Origin: Clitopilus passeckerianus | Lineage: Eukaryota; Basidiomycota; Agaricomycetes; Agaricales; Entolomataceae | Reading direction: 5' to 3' | DNA length: 64,000 nt | NCBI GenBank assembly: GCA_944990035.1 | Contig: CALYLX010000128.1 | Span: forward strand, 1,426,001 to 1,490,000 | Translations under genes and position numbers: made by a program | Notes under the pieces: generated by a model | Told to the model about the DNA's origin: nothing | The model's database searches: none | What the model saw: the letters and a program-made list of their open reading frames with translations, nothing else | Shown here: one piece after another, positions 1 through 11,063 of the stretch | Layout of the letters: every line of letters begins with the position of its first letter | Numbering within the stretch: the first letter of the stretch is position 1

Positions 1-852
1 ACTGTTCCAGGATTTCGAGATCGGCAACCGGTTGGTTGCTGGTCGAGTTTGGAGACGATGCGGTATTTAGTAGAAGATCGACTGTTAGTTGTTAGATTAT
101 AGAAGCGTTCAATTCATAGACTTTTGCTTACTGCCACTGCGCTCTGCATCTTGGAATCGAAGTTCGACGGGTACCGGGACGAAGACACAATTTTCAGGTT
201 TGGGCAAGACACCGACTGGAGAGCTTGAATTAAGTTGAGATGAGTGACCATTCCACGTTCGAATAGTTCGAAATTGCGTACCCAACGTAGGCTTTTACTC
301 CTGCCTCCTCGCCCTCCTCTGTGCCAGTGTTTATTGCGAGATGGATGGCTTGATGAGGGGCAGTTTCTTGAGAATAGAAGTTTTGAATGAGGGCGGAGTA
401 CGTGTTGAGGTTAGATCCTGTCGAGTACCTGGACAGGAAGTTTAACGAGGGTAATCCAGGCAAAAGGGACAAAGTCACCATCCAACAATAATCTCCTTAG
501 GGTTGACCCTATGGTGTAGCTCGTACATGGTCCTATGGTACTCCATGTCCACTGCAACTTGCTCGCTCGTCTCACTATGGAGAACGGCAAACGAGGACTT
601 GATCTCAATTTCGGTTTCGGTCCTTGTCCCAAGCAGGGTCCCAATGACACGATCCTGTGAATCGGTTCGCCGAAGATAATGGTCCAAAATGGAGAAAAGT
701 GCGACCGGATGCACGGTCACATTCGACGGTATACGACTACTTCTTGATAAATATCAGCAGAAAGAATAGCTTTAAAGTGTTACACACGTCGCATTTGAAG
801 TTGTCGAGTTGTTTTGGATGTAAATCGCTGAGGACGGCGTACCCAGAGGCAT
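1..852 (-). CDS. eIF3f: Eukaryotic translation initiation factor 3 subunit F (3' part outside window)
   Basis: eIF3f is a non-catalytic MPN-domain subunit of the cytosolic eIF3 complex, which recruits mRNA to the 40S ribosome. Five exons can be read on the minus strand: 852-788, 736-479, 428-282, 223-132 and 81-1. All have GT-AG borders and keep frame. The start [11 protein letters not shown] is followed by a short Asn/Ser/Thr-rich leader. The MPN core then shows [43 protein letters not shown] and IVGWYSTGS. The later segment [10 protein letters not shown] and the IDLLL motif match the eIF3f family. The JAMM zinc-binding residues are not present, as expected for this non-catalytic subunit. 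The gene runs off the left edge, so its C-terminal helices are missing. It diverges from TOM7 across a 149-base spacer. Identification is firm; only the first splice pair is less certain. Confidence 0.95.
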
Positions 853-1001
853 CTTTTTGTTGAATCAGCCTCGCGCTGCAGCGATGCGATGAAAGTCCAA
901 ATTCCAAAATTGTTGGTCGGAGTTTGCCGACAGCCTCGCTTCTTGCACTTGCAACCTCACAACTCACTGGTTATTACCAAACCACCAAAAACTTTACGAC
1001 A

Positions 1002-1326
1002 ATGCCTTCAGAAGAGAACAAGGTATGTAGTATTCTAACTGAAGTATATTCACTGCCTAACAGTAAATGCAGGAAAGAATTGCCAAGGTCGTTGAAGTCG
1101 GACGCGTACGTTGACCTGCACTGAAAATATGACCTCAATAGCCAGCTCATGCGTTTGTTCAACTTCAGACTGTTCTTCACTATGGTTGGGTGCCATTAAT
1201 CATCTACATTGGCTTCACCAGGAGTAACCCGCAGCCTTCACTGATCAAGTGCGTTACCATAAGTCTTCTCGTCACTGCTCACACTGAAGCGGCATGATTT
1301 CTAGGTTGATCAGCCCTCTTGCCTAG
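1002..1326 (+). CDS. TOM7: Mitochondrial outer membrane translocase subunit Tom7
   Basis: Tom7 is a tiny single-helix subunit of the TOM complex that modulates assembly of the protein import pore. The gene is too finely split for a simple ORF scan: exons 1002-1022, 1073-1105, 1142-1248 and 1305-1326 join to a 60-residue protein. The product starts MPSEENKERIAKVVEVG. It then has the family hallmark HYGWVPLIIYIGFTRSNPQP, a tail-anchored helix followed by the conserved Gly-Phe and a proline-rich turn, and ends ISPLA. Length is normal for Tom7 (about 55-60 residues). All introns are GT-AG and 36-56 bases long. The match of helix plus GF motif is diagnostic, so confidence is high despite the short length. 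Confidence 0.93.
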
Positions 1327-1767
1327 ACCTGTATAATTATACTCTCACACTATAATGTCCTAATCATTGCAAAATACACCCGCTCTTCATTGCTGTTTAC
1401 AACTCTGCTCGTCCGTGTGAACCCCATGAGCTGGCATCCACACTCGACCCTGGACACGTTTAGCCTGAAGTCATTTGGGTGAGTCCTGGCACTCTGTTTC
1501 TCTGAGCGAAGATTTTATACGTCGTGGTGGTGCATTGCACCCTGATCTTGCGCGTGCAAACATGCATAATGGGCTGCTGGGGTAACCGCGTCTTCTGACA
1601 CCGGTTTAACTGACAACTCGGAACTGACGAAGTGACAAGGCCAGATATGAGCTCCAACTCTACGCTTTCAAAAATGGAATATGATTGGATTCTAATATAT
1701 TCTACAGATACGACAAGAAAACAGCAATGAAAGCGGGTGCAAAGCAATTATGTGCCAGATTGGCCAA
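1327..1767. other. Intergenic spacer between convergent genes
   Basis: This stretch separates the 3' ends of TOM7 and the RNF220-like gene. It holds no open frame with family resemblance or codon structure; it presumably carries both 3' UTRs and polyadenylation signals. I see no repeat or RNA gene. Confidence 0.6.
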
Positions 1768-3334
1768 TCAAATATATATTCTACGGAGATCGCTCGCGCC
1801 TGTTATCCGTTTGCAGATGGGACATAGCTTCGTGGAGCCAAGGCAGCGAAGCCAGCATTCACGACAGCACGTATGCCAACAGCCTATGGAAACCGTTGGC
1901 TCTGAATAAGGGTCAAGACATATACGACACAGAAGCGAGGTCGACAATGACACTCGCATTGCTTCCTGTTGGCGAAGAATGTGGTTGAGCAGACCTTTCA
2001 TGCGAAGAGTAAGAAGCGGTACTAACCAACTGTTGTACTTTGTTCTCCAGAGCGGTGATAAGTAAACCATTGTCACCTCGTTTGCGAGCTGCCATGATGG
2101 CAAGATCCATTTCTTCTGTGTCCTCGAGACCAAGCACTTCATCCATCTTCTCCTTCACGCCATCTTCAGCATGGGAGGATCTTGTGAGGATCTTCCCCTC
2201 GGCGACAAGATCTCGAAGTGTCGCTAGAGCCTGTTGAGCGTCGCCACCGGTGTCAGAGTCAATGTCCACTTCCACGTCTTCGTCCACATTGGGACGTGGG
2301 TGTTCCACGGGCACAATGTCTCTTTCAGTAAACTGTGCTTCGCCGAACCCTTCATCACCGTCAATATCCAGTTCGTCGTCCACGTCCTGATCTTGAACAG
2401 GCCGAGTATGAAATCCAGCTCCTAGAATGGTCTTGGGATATACGTTCAGCGTGATAAACATTCAGCGCCTACCTCTAACGTTGCCCACATGTCCGGTTGC
2501 GCCATCTAGATGGAATGTATCGTCTTCAAATTCCAGTTCTTCCCATCTTTGTCGTTCGAGTGATCGTTGTCGCTCTTCTTGTAAACGCCGATCTTCATTG
2601 GCAATGCAAGAGTCAATGTGGGCGTCTACGACGTCTTGATCTCCGAACACAGCAGCAGAACATACGGGACAGACAATGTCAATGGCAGTACGCCTATGCC
2701 TTTTGCTCAGCCCTTCCTCTTCCTCTCGCCCAAGCTCACGGAGTTTCGCATGCCGTTGTTTGCGATGTCTGTGGATAGTTTGAATCAATTTGGTAGCTTG
2801 CTGAGCGGTGTTTGCTGGGTCATTGCCTGTAGTCATAGATATCCGTGCTTTTATAGCTGAACGGCGACTCCTTGAGCTGGGACCGGCTCTGTAACCTTTG
2901 AATGAGTTTTGTAGATGAGGTGGTCCAGTTCACACTCACCCGTCGCCCACAAGTAGATCATCAGAGAGAATCTCCGTGGAGCCAATTTGCCCAATAACGG
3001 CCTCTACTCTCTCAGCTTCTAGAGCAGAGTGCATAGGCAGAAGCCGAAGTGGTATCATTTCTTCGCAGACGGGGCATTTTCGAGTCTCTGCACGTTTGGC
3101 TGGGGATCATGCCTGAGCAGGAGAAACATCATTGATTTACAATACATACGTTTCTTGATGATGATTTTGGGTTTCTCCACTATTTCTTCCGGCAACGGGG
3201 ACAAGGAGGAGGTACTATCTTCAGACGGGCTCACGGCTCGTTTCTTTCCTCTTGAAATCAAGTCTAATTTCAGTTTGATGGGCTAATTGGGAAGCTGAAC
3301 ACATAACGGACTTGGATGAACGCACTACTGCCAT
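1768..3334 (-). CDS. RNF220-like RING-type E3 ubiquitin ligase
   Basis: The protein has the layout of the RNF220 family. An N-terminal basic region leads into a first zinc-binding motif, KCPVCEEMIPLRLLPMH, near 3060-2960. A second C2HC-type motif (DIVCPVCSAAVF, then DAHIDSC) lies near 2690-2600 and is followed by a charged coiled coil. An acidic Asp/Glu-rich region comes next, and a C-terminal RING finger sits near 1960-1770. The RING reads LCRICLDPYSEPTVSIGCWH, then CREC, LCPICKRIT, and the family-typical end DLRRIYI. These ligases ubiquitinate nuclear and cytosolic substrates; the fungal substrate is unknown. At least five exons are needed. The first is uncertain: ATG at 3334 gives a good leader, but its donor site is weak. 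The RING and C-terminus are certain. Convergent with TOM7 and divergent from the GH3 gene. Confidence 0.85.
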
Positions 3335-3730
3335 TTCTTAGCCACAACAATCAATACGACCGGCTGATATCAATCCTCGAAACACTTCTTTGGCCTTTGA
3401 CCTATCGTTGGTGTAGTTTTTCGATGGATTAGGAAATTCAAGGTTGGATGAGCTCCTGTCCGAAAATGGCAGGTGCAACACACGTGACTGAGCTACAGTG
3501 GTGATGCGCGTCACGATCGCGCCTCAGTCTTGAATTGTTCCTTGTCCTGTGGACCCCTTCTTCATCAGCAACAATGACCTCGAAATCTATTCATCCTTCT
3601 TATCTGGTTAAAGATTTGAGTCCTCATGACCACCACTGGATAAGCTGTTTCTCCGGGTTCATTGCATAAGAACCTCGAACTCGCAAGCTTTGAAGACAGT
3701 CCAATCCTTCAACTCAACTAACAACCTTCC
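3335..3730. promoter_or_regulatory. Divergent promoter region, RNF220-like gene and GH3 gene
   Basis: About 396 bases between two divergent start codons must contain both promoters. I see no convincing TATA box and no conserved operator; stretches near 3480-3500 are GC-richer with a CACGTG-type E-box core (ACACGTGAC at about 3480). No gene is visible. Confidence 0.45.
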
Positions 3731-6700
3731 ATGAACGCACAATTCGACGTCGAGGCAGTTCTTGCCAAACTCACTCTTCCTCAGAAGATTCAGCTACTGA
3801 CAGGCGATGTAAGGTCACTTTATTGTCACCATTACACCTCAGAATATTAATTTCGCCTTTGACAGGGATGGTGGCAATCGGCTGGCGTTGAGGAAGCTGA
3901 TATTCCATCCATTCGCATGAGCGATGGTAAGAATACATTACACATTATAGACACAAGTAATGACCCGGTCTATCTCAGGTCCAAATGGTGTTCGCGGTTC
4001 TTTCTGTAAGTTGGTTCATAGACGACGGTATTGCTCAGGATCCTTACCCTTTTCTCCCATCAGTCTTCAATGGTGTTCCTTCCAGCTGTTTCCCTGCTTC
4101 GACTGGCTTGGGATCTTCCTTTGACATAGAACTCGCTGCCAAGGTCGGACGTGCCCTTGGGGATGAATGTCGTGCGAAAGGTCAGTGTCGGTGGCTATTG
4201 CTGATTACTGGCTCTGATCTGGGAACTCTGATCAGGCGTTCATGTGCTCCTTGGGCCCACTGTCAATACCCAACGTTCACCTCTTGGCGGCCGAGGCTTT
4301 GAATCTTTCTCCGAAGACCCCCATTTGAATGGAAATATTGCTGCCGCTTATATCAATGGTTTGCAGTCCAAAGGTATAGCTGCCACCATCAAGCACTTTG
4401 TAGCAAATGATCAAGAGTTTGAAAGGCAACTCTCATTCATTTCCTTTCGTCAACTTTACTCACGTTGTCATATCAGGTTTTCTGTTAGCAGTAAGTCGTC
4501 ATGTAACTCAGCCTGGAGATTTATTCAGTATATGGGTCAGGCGAGGTTAGCGAGAGGGCGCTTCGCGAAATCTACTTGAAACCGTTCCAAATTGCAATCA
4601 AGAAGTCAAAGCCATGGGCTCTGATGTCATCGTACGTTCGATTTGCGGCCGTTTTCGCAAGTATCTTAGTGAACACATTCCAATGCTTTCATAGTTATAA
4701 TCGCCTTAATGGGCTTCATTGCTCTGAGCATCCCCGCCTTCTTGAAGATATACTCAGAAAGGCAGGCAATCAGTTTCCGCCAATTCTGTGCATGTACTGA
4801 CGCTCCAAATCTTCAGGAATGGGGATTTGAAGGTCCGTAGCTCCCACATAGGAAGATTTAGGTTTCAGAACGACTCCTGTTTAGGCACGATCATCTCAGA
4901 CTGGTTTGGCGTGTATAGCACGGCAGAGAGTATCAAAGCAGGTGTGGATCTTGAGATGCCGTAAGTCTGTCCATTCATTCCCAGGACCTTCCTCAAATAG
5001 TTTCTTTAAGTGGCCCCGGATCGATGAGAGGGAAAGCAGTAGAGCGCTGTTTGATGTCAGGCAAGCTCTTCCCACATGACTTGGACGTCAGGGTTCGGAA
5101 GGTGTGTATTCTCATCCGTATTGAGCCTAAGTATGAAGATACTCATAGGATACATAGGTCCTGGCATTGATCAAGCGTACGAAAGAATCCGGGGTTCCCT
5201 TCAACGCGCCTGAGGAGATCCTGGACACTCCTGAAGTGCGAGAAGTCATGCGTACCGCCGCTGCCGATTCTATCGTGCTTCTCAAAAACGAAAAGAAGTT
5301 ACTTCCGCTGACCGAGACTAATGCCAAGAAGATAGCTGTCATTGGTCCAAATGCCAAATACGCTATGTATTCTGGAGGCGGCTCGGCTCGACTACGCTCA
5401 TCGTATACCGTCGCACCTTTGGAAGGAATCACAGAAGCTGCAAAGGCAATTGGTTCAGGCGTTCGCTACACCTTTGGTGTAAACTGCCACCAGTATTTGC
5501 CCCTACTCGATCCTTTTATCAAAGATGCAAAACTTGAGTTCTGGAACCAGTCACCATCTGCAGACTTCTTGCAACACGAGCCGATGGCGAATCTAGCAGC
5601 GCCAACATTGGAGATCGAAGTTGGAAGCAGCCACTGCTTCATGCTAGACAACATTGTAAGGTTTGGCACCGTTACTTGGTCTTGTCCTAACAAGAATTCT
5701 CTTACAGGATCCTAAAGTTCTGCAGACTTGTGATGTCAGGGTAAGCCTTCTACCTTGTACCCCGAAAACTGAAGATTTGACATTCACCGTTCTGTTCTCA
5801 GTTTACTGCTACTTTTGTTCCCGACGAAAGTGGAGACTGGGAACTCGGTTTGACAGTCGCACCTAGAGGAAATCTCTTCTTCGACAACAAGCTCATTGTG
5901 GACCTCACCACCGATCCCAAACGGGGAGAGAGCTTCTTCAATTCTGGAACGACGGAGGAGCGAGCCATCGTCAAGGGCCTGAATGCTGGGCAGGCTTACC
6001 AGCTCGAAGTCAGGCTGACTAATGGATCCGGCGGTGAGGTATCCACGTTCCCTTCCTGGGGCGGCATTCGTGTTGGCGGCGTCACGAAAGCTGGGGACGA
6101 AGAGGGTATCGCCAACGCTGTCAAAGTTGCTCAAGAGGCAGACGGTGAGTCCCGTCCGTCTTTGCCATGGCGGGTAGAAATTTATTTGGATCGTGGTCCT
6201 TCTCCAGTCGCAATCTTAGTTATCGGTCTAAACCATGAGTGAGTTGTTTCTGTTGTCTCTTGGTTGAATACATGGACTAATCTCATGGGTTACAGATACG
6301 AGAGCGAAACGTTTGACAGGCCAGACATGGAGTAAGTCATTGAATTTGGAACGAACAACCTACTAACCATCGTTCAGACTTCCTGGCCTCACTAATAAGC
6401 TAGTAAAAGAGGTGCTCTCCGCCAACCCGAATACTATTGTGGTGAACCAATCCGGAACACCCGTCGCTATGCCATGGGCATCAGAGGCTCACACTCTCGT
6501 TCAGGTAGTCATCGTTGATTCTTCCTCATCCCACTGTGTCTAAACGGGGTTTCTAGGCCTTCTATGGTGGTAATGAACTAGGTAATGGTTTGGCCGATGT
6601 TTTGTTCGGAAAGGTCAATCCTTCTGGTAAACTTCCCCTCACTTTCCCGTAAGTACTGCCTCCATCCTTAATTGCCTGTCCCCATCTGAGTTTGGGACAT

Positions 6701-7288
6701 ATAGGAAGCGCCTCGAGGATTCTCCATCGTACCCATCATTTGGCTCTCGAACCCAAGAGCATGGCAAGGTCTACTACAATGAGGTCTGCTCTCCTTCCGT
6801 GGGTCCCGACTACTCAATTGACCGTAACCTAGGGAATCTTCGTTGGATACAGGGGCTTCGAAGTAAACAAGGTCGAACCACTCTTCGCCTTCGGCCATGG
6901 CCTCTCCTATTCCCATTTCGAGTATTCCGATCTCGAAGTTTCAGCCGTGTCTTTGGAAGGCACTTTCAATGTCACATTCAACGTTAAGAACACGAGCGAA
7001 GTCAAGGGAAGAGAAGTCGTCCAAGTATATATCCTTGACGAACAGGCCACCCTTCCTCGTCCTGAGAAGGAATTGAAAGGATTCGAGAAGGTGGAACTTG
7101 GCCCAGGAGAGGTGAAGAAGGTGTCGCATTCATTGGATCGGGAGGCGTTCGGTTTCTACGACGAGCGGGCTTCTCATTGGATCGCCGAGAAGGGAGTTTT
7201 TGCTGTGCTTGTTGGCGCTTCGTCAACAGATCTCCGCCTGAAAGCAACGGTCGAGCTCAAGGAGAGCATCACCTGGACGGGTTTATAG
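3731..7288 (+). CDS. GH3 beta-glucosidase (PA14-containing, cytosolic type)
   Basis: Hydrolyses terminal beta-D-glucosyl residues, for example in cellobiose. There is no signal peptide: the start [20 protein letters not shown] enters the catalytic domain directly, as in intracellular fungal GH3 enzymes. In order: [66 protein letters not shown], the conserved [12 protein letters not shown], and the nucleophile aspartate in IISDWFG near 4890. A PA14 insert follows at about 5490-6150 ([15 protein letters not shown]), then the second GH3 lobe ([32 protein letters not shown]). A C-terminal fibronectin-III-like domain ends TWTGL at 7288. More than ten short GT-AG introns keep the frame open, so the gene looks intact and gives about 850 residues, normal for the subfamily. 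A broken partial copy lies directly downstream. Confidence 0.92.
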
Positions 7289-7488
7289 ATCGAGGTATAA
7301 GATGCAGCTACGATGTGACATTATATATATTTCAACAATCACATTTCTAGGTTCAACCTCGTAGAATGAGCTGGCATTCTCGTAATTCTTCCTCAGGGGG
7401 CTTTTGCTACCATGGATCTCATCCAAACTAAATGATCATTGACCGAAAACTGAATGCCTATAGCCCCTGAAACCGACGGCCCCCTGCA

Positions 7489-7510
7489 GTTGTTGTTGTT
7501 GTTGTTGTTT
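7489..7510 (+). repeat. GTT trinucleotide microsatellite
   Basis: Seven perfect GTT units in the spacer after the GH3 gene. The surrounding 7289-7880 holds the GH3 3' UTR and otherwise no recognisable gene. Confidence 0.9.
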
Positions 7511-7889
7511 GAATCTGATGCATGCCAACTCGAAGAAATCTCCGGGAACTTTCCGGCTCCAGCACTGAGTTGCTGAGCTGTTACGGTATCAAGGAATGTT
7601 GAGCAACTCCTTCTACGGCGCAAGTTCGATAACCCATCCGATTACTTCAAACCACATTCCACGCTCGAGAGCTTGCCACCCCTCACAGAGGTAGAAGGGC
7701 ACCTCTCCGCGGGCCTCAGGAACTTCCAGGACAGAATCAGTTCGAACGGCTGGCCAGCCGTGGAATCTGTTTTTAACCCCTTCTTGGTATTCATTACGCC
7801 TCTTTTATTAGCAAAATAGCTCGAGATAGATTCGCCTTTCTCCTTTGCTCACTACACTCACACCCATGGCCACATCCTAACTGAGCCAA

Positions 7890-9453
7890 TTCTTCGCCGA
7901 CCTGGGAGACTGCTGTTGGAACAATACGTGGTCGATAACATTCTGAGTCTCATTTTTTAGCCCAACAGAGCCGTAATGTTCGGGTAAGCCTCCCCGTTAT
8001 TCTGCCTAGCCTGCTATTGACGTTTCCCATCTAGTTCATGGCGCTATTTGTCCCAGATGAGGGTTATGACGGGGAGCTAGGCCTCACTGGTTCCTCGAGG
8101 GCCAATCTCTTTTTCGAAAACAGGCTCATTGTGGACCTCACCACTGATCCTAAGAAGGGAGATAATTTCTTCAACTCCGAGACAGTTAAAGGACGAACTC
8201 TCGTCAGAGGCCTCAAAGCGCGCAGGAGTATCAGATAGAGGTTAGGTTGCGTAACCCTCCCCTTGCTCGGCTTCAATGTTTCCCTCGTGAGAGGATATTC
8301 GCATCGGTGACTTGTTGCACGCCGAAGATGAAGAAAGGATCGCTCAGGAGTCGTATGCTGAGAGGATTTGGATTTTCTGGCCAACCCTTGTGCTAAGCGG
8401 ATGTTGCAGTCGCAATTGTGGTTACTGGTCTCAATAAAGAGTGAGGGCATTCCGCCCCCTTTGCTCTATGGAGGATTGACTCTGTTATAGATATGAGAGC
8501 GAATTCCTCGATCGAGTGGACATGGAGTGAGTCCTGACATCGTCCTGATTTGACCATCTCACCAACCTTTCCCGGACTTCCTGGGCTGTCCAACAAGCTC
8601 GTGAAAGAAATTCTTGCTGCCAATCCAAACAATGCGATCCTCAATCAATCTGGTACCCCCGTGGCGATGCCTTGGGCCGAGGAGGCGCACACACTTGTGT
8701 GGTATGCATCGCAGCTTTTCTATGTGTTACTTGAACGATAACATATTCCGCCAGGCATTCTATGGGGCCAACGAACTTGGCAATGGTTTGGCCGATATTC
8801 TATTCTGTAAAGTTAACCCATCTGGTATACTAGCCTTCTCGTTTATGTGAGCACACTTTTGCGATGAATAGTGCGCTGAACTTTCACAGCAAACGTATCG
8901 AGGACTCCCCATCTTTTGCCTCCTTTGGATTCAAGAGCATGGTAAAGTTTATTATCACGAGGTGAGCAACACATTCTTGGGGATCACAGAGCTGACCTGG
9001 GATTTAGGGTGTTTTCGTGGGCTACAGAGGCCTGGAGGTAAAGATCGAGCCACTTCTCGCCTTTGGTCATGGCCCCTCCTACCCTCAGTTCGAGTATTCT
9101 GACCTCAAAATATTAAGCGTATCTGCGGAAGTTTACTGTTACCTTCAACGTGAAGAATACCAGCACACTCGAAGGAAGAGAAATTCCCTAGATCTCTATA
9201 TCTGATTATCAGTCCAGTCTGTCCCGTCCTGAGAAGGAGCTGAAGGGATTTGAGAAGGGGGAACTCGGGCAGGGGAAGTTAAGAAAGTCTTGCACTTCCT
9301 TGACCGGGAGGCTTTCTGTTTCTTGAGCGGGCTTCTCATTGGATCGCCGAGAAGGGTACGTTCACCGTAAGGATCGGCAATTCCTCAACCGATCTCCATT
9401 TGAAAGGGTCAGTCGAACTCGATGAGACCATCACATGGACAGGCTTGCAATAG
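7890..9453 (+). pseudogene. Decayed partial tandem copy of the GH3 beta-glucosidase (3' half)
   Basis: This segment parallels the second half of the neighbouring GH3 gene, exon by exon and including intron positions. A PA14 remnant reads [19 protein letters not shown] near 8110, followed by FPGLPGLSNKLVKEILAANP near 8570. [20 protein letters not shown] lies near 8760, VGYRGLEVKIEPLLAFGHG near 9020, and the end TWTGLQ at 9453. The N-terminal catalytic lobe, with the nucleophile aspartate and substrate pocket, is absent. The frame is broken by a missing base near 8218. The following exon (8250-8390) is scrambled, and several frame changes follow 9140 in the Fn3-like domain. Homology seems to begin near 7890, in an exon/intron remnant matching 5690-5760 of the parent. 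It is best read as an old unequal tandem duplication that decayed. No protein product is expected. Confidence 0.85.
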
Positions 9454-9583
9454 ATTGTAGACGCCATTATAATACGTGCTGTAATACAAAGGACATTGTC
9501 CGATGTCTCGGGAATTGATATGGTTTTTCAATTATTCGATGAAATCTGGTCATCATTGATTTTACCACCAAGTGATAGGTTAC

Positions 9584-11063
9584 TCAATCTTCAAGAACAA
9601 TCTCCACTCCTTCAGCCCGCGCTTGCTCAATAGCTTCCTCCTCTTTTTGTTGCGCAAATTCAAGAAGAGACTCAAGTATCTCGCTTTGTCCTGTAAATTA
9701 CATCCAGCATTGATTGAAGGTTTGATCCTGGACTCAGAAAGCCTACCTTCCACATAATCGCGCAACATTGAGACGACCTCTGGACGCATCTCTGCATGGC
9801 GAGGATCTTTCTGGGCAGGTAAACGGTCAAGAACAGCCTGAACCATTTCGGAAAGAGCTCCAGATGCGTCCAACTTGTCTTCGTATGAAGGAGGCTCAGT
9901 AGGATCTTGAAGAAAGGATTGTAGAATCTCTTCCCATAATCCTTCAGCTCCTGCAGCTTGCCGTCCTATTTCCCACTTCTTCCCATCCCTTCCACCAACT
10001 TTGAGGATAATTGTGTCATCCGGGTTGTTCGGAATTGAGAACCCGTATCCCAGGATAAATGATGAATTAGGTTTTGGCCCATAATTGTTTAGGATTTCTT
10101 GACCTGCAACTGTGGGGTTATGCGGAACAATGGAGATAGCGAGGTCAGACCCGAATACCGTTTGGACATCGGTACGAGTTACTACCCAGGATACGGGCTG
10201 AGCGCGACCGTGATTGAGTGAATCAACCCCTGGTAGAAGGACCAACTTCGTAGTGTCATCGGGGACCAAAGACGGTGTTGCAGACAGTACTGAAGATGGA
10301 AACGCACGCGACGATACGTAACTGGCCGCAGCAAGGTACCGTTCCCTAGGCCGGCATCACGGTCAAAGACGAATTTGGTGAGATGAGGGAGGCCATACCA
10401 GGTGAATTCAGAGCTCCAGCTGGGATTGGACGATGTTACAAATGTCAGACTCTCCTCCCACTCTTTCTTGAGGTCTCTGTGGCGGTCAATAGTTGCGCCG
10501 TAGAGATTTGTGCCTTCAAAGCACTGGAGTTCCAGAGGCGTGAAATAGAGCGGTGTCCGTAGTTTGTCGGTGGAAGGGAGAGTTTTGACATAAGGGTAGT
10601 GTTCTAAAATGCTACGAATAGGGATTAGATATGGTAGCTCTGAGCTGAGTATAGCCCTCACCTAGTTTCACCCGGAAGCCAATGCATACATATGTATGTG
10701 CAGAGCCATTGGCGGTCTGACCATTGTCTCGTTCCTATGACTTCCCGCAAGTCCAATAGTTGAGATAGGCACTTTTGGACTGATGTCTCCGTGATCGCGG
10801 CAGAGAAAGGGCATGAAACGATTGTGCTGTCACTTGGAATGTCCTCCGATGCAACTACTGCAATTCCCGAAGGAACTAATCATCCATGAGATTCCCAAAG
10901 AAATTATTTCGGTTTAAAAGAGCTTCATCTAGAACACATCGAGACTGGCGCTACCTTCCGCGGTGCTGGCATGCTGGTGGAAGCTGCCACCTTTCAGTTC
11001 AAGCCATTTCTTCAGCGCGATTATAGATTCTGGTTCTATGGCTACGGTTGATCCTGGAGTCAT
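9584..11063 (-). CDS. SET-domain protein lysine methyltransferase (Rkm/LSMT-like), frame broken once
   Basis: Fungal relatives methylate lysines of ribosomal or other cytosolic proteins. ATG at 11063 gives MTPGSTVAIEPESIIALKKW, with a first intron ending near 10895. The N-terminal SET part reads GIAVVASEDIPSDSTIVSCP. The core shows YVSSRAFPSSVL, then LLPGVDSLNHG (the AdoMet-contacting NH) and ILNNYGPKPNSSFILGYGF, the signature Tyr-Gly loop. The C-terminal Rubisco-LSMT-like helical region ends IVLED at 9584 after a last small intron. Between FVFDRDAGLG and the downstream frame ERYLAAASYVSSRAF one base is missing at the CCC run 10344-10346 (plus strand). No intron can explain it. I treat the gene as functional with an assembly error. 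Confidence 0.82.
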
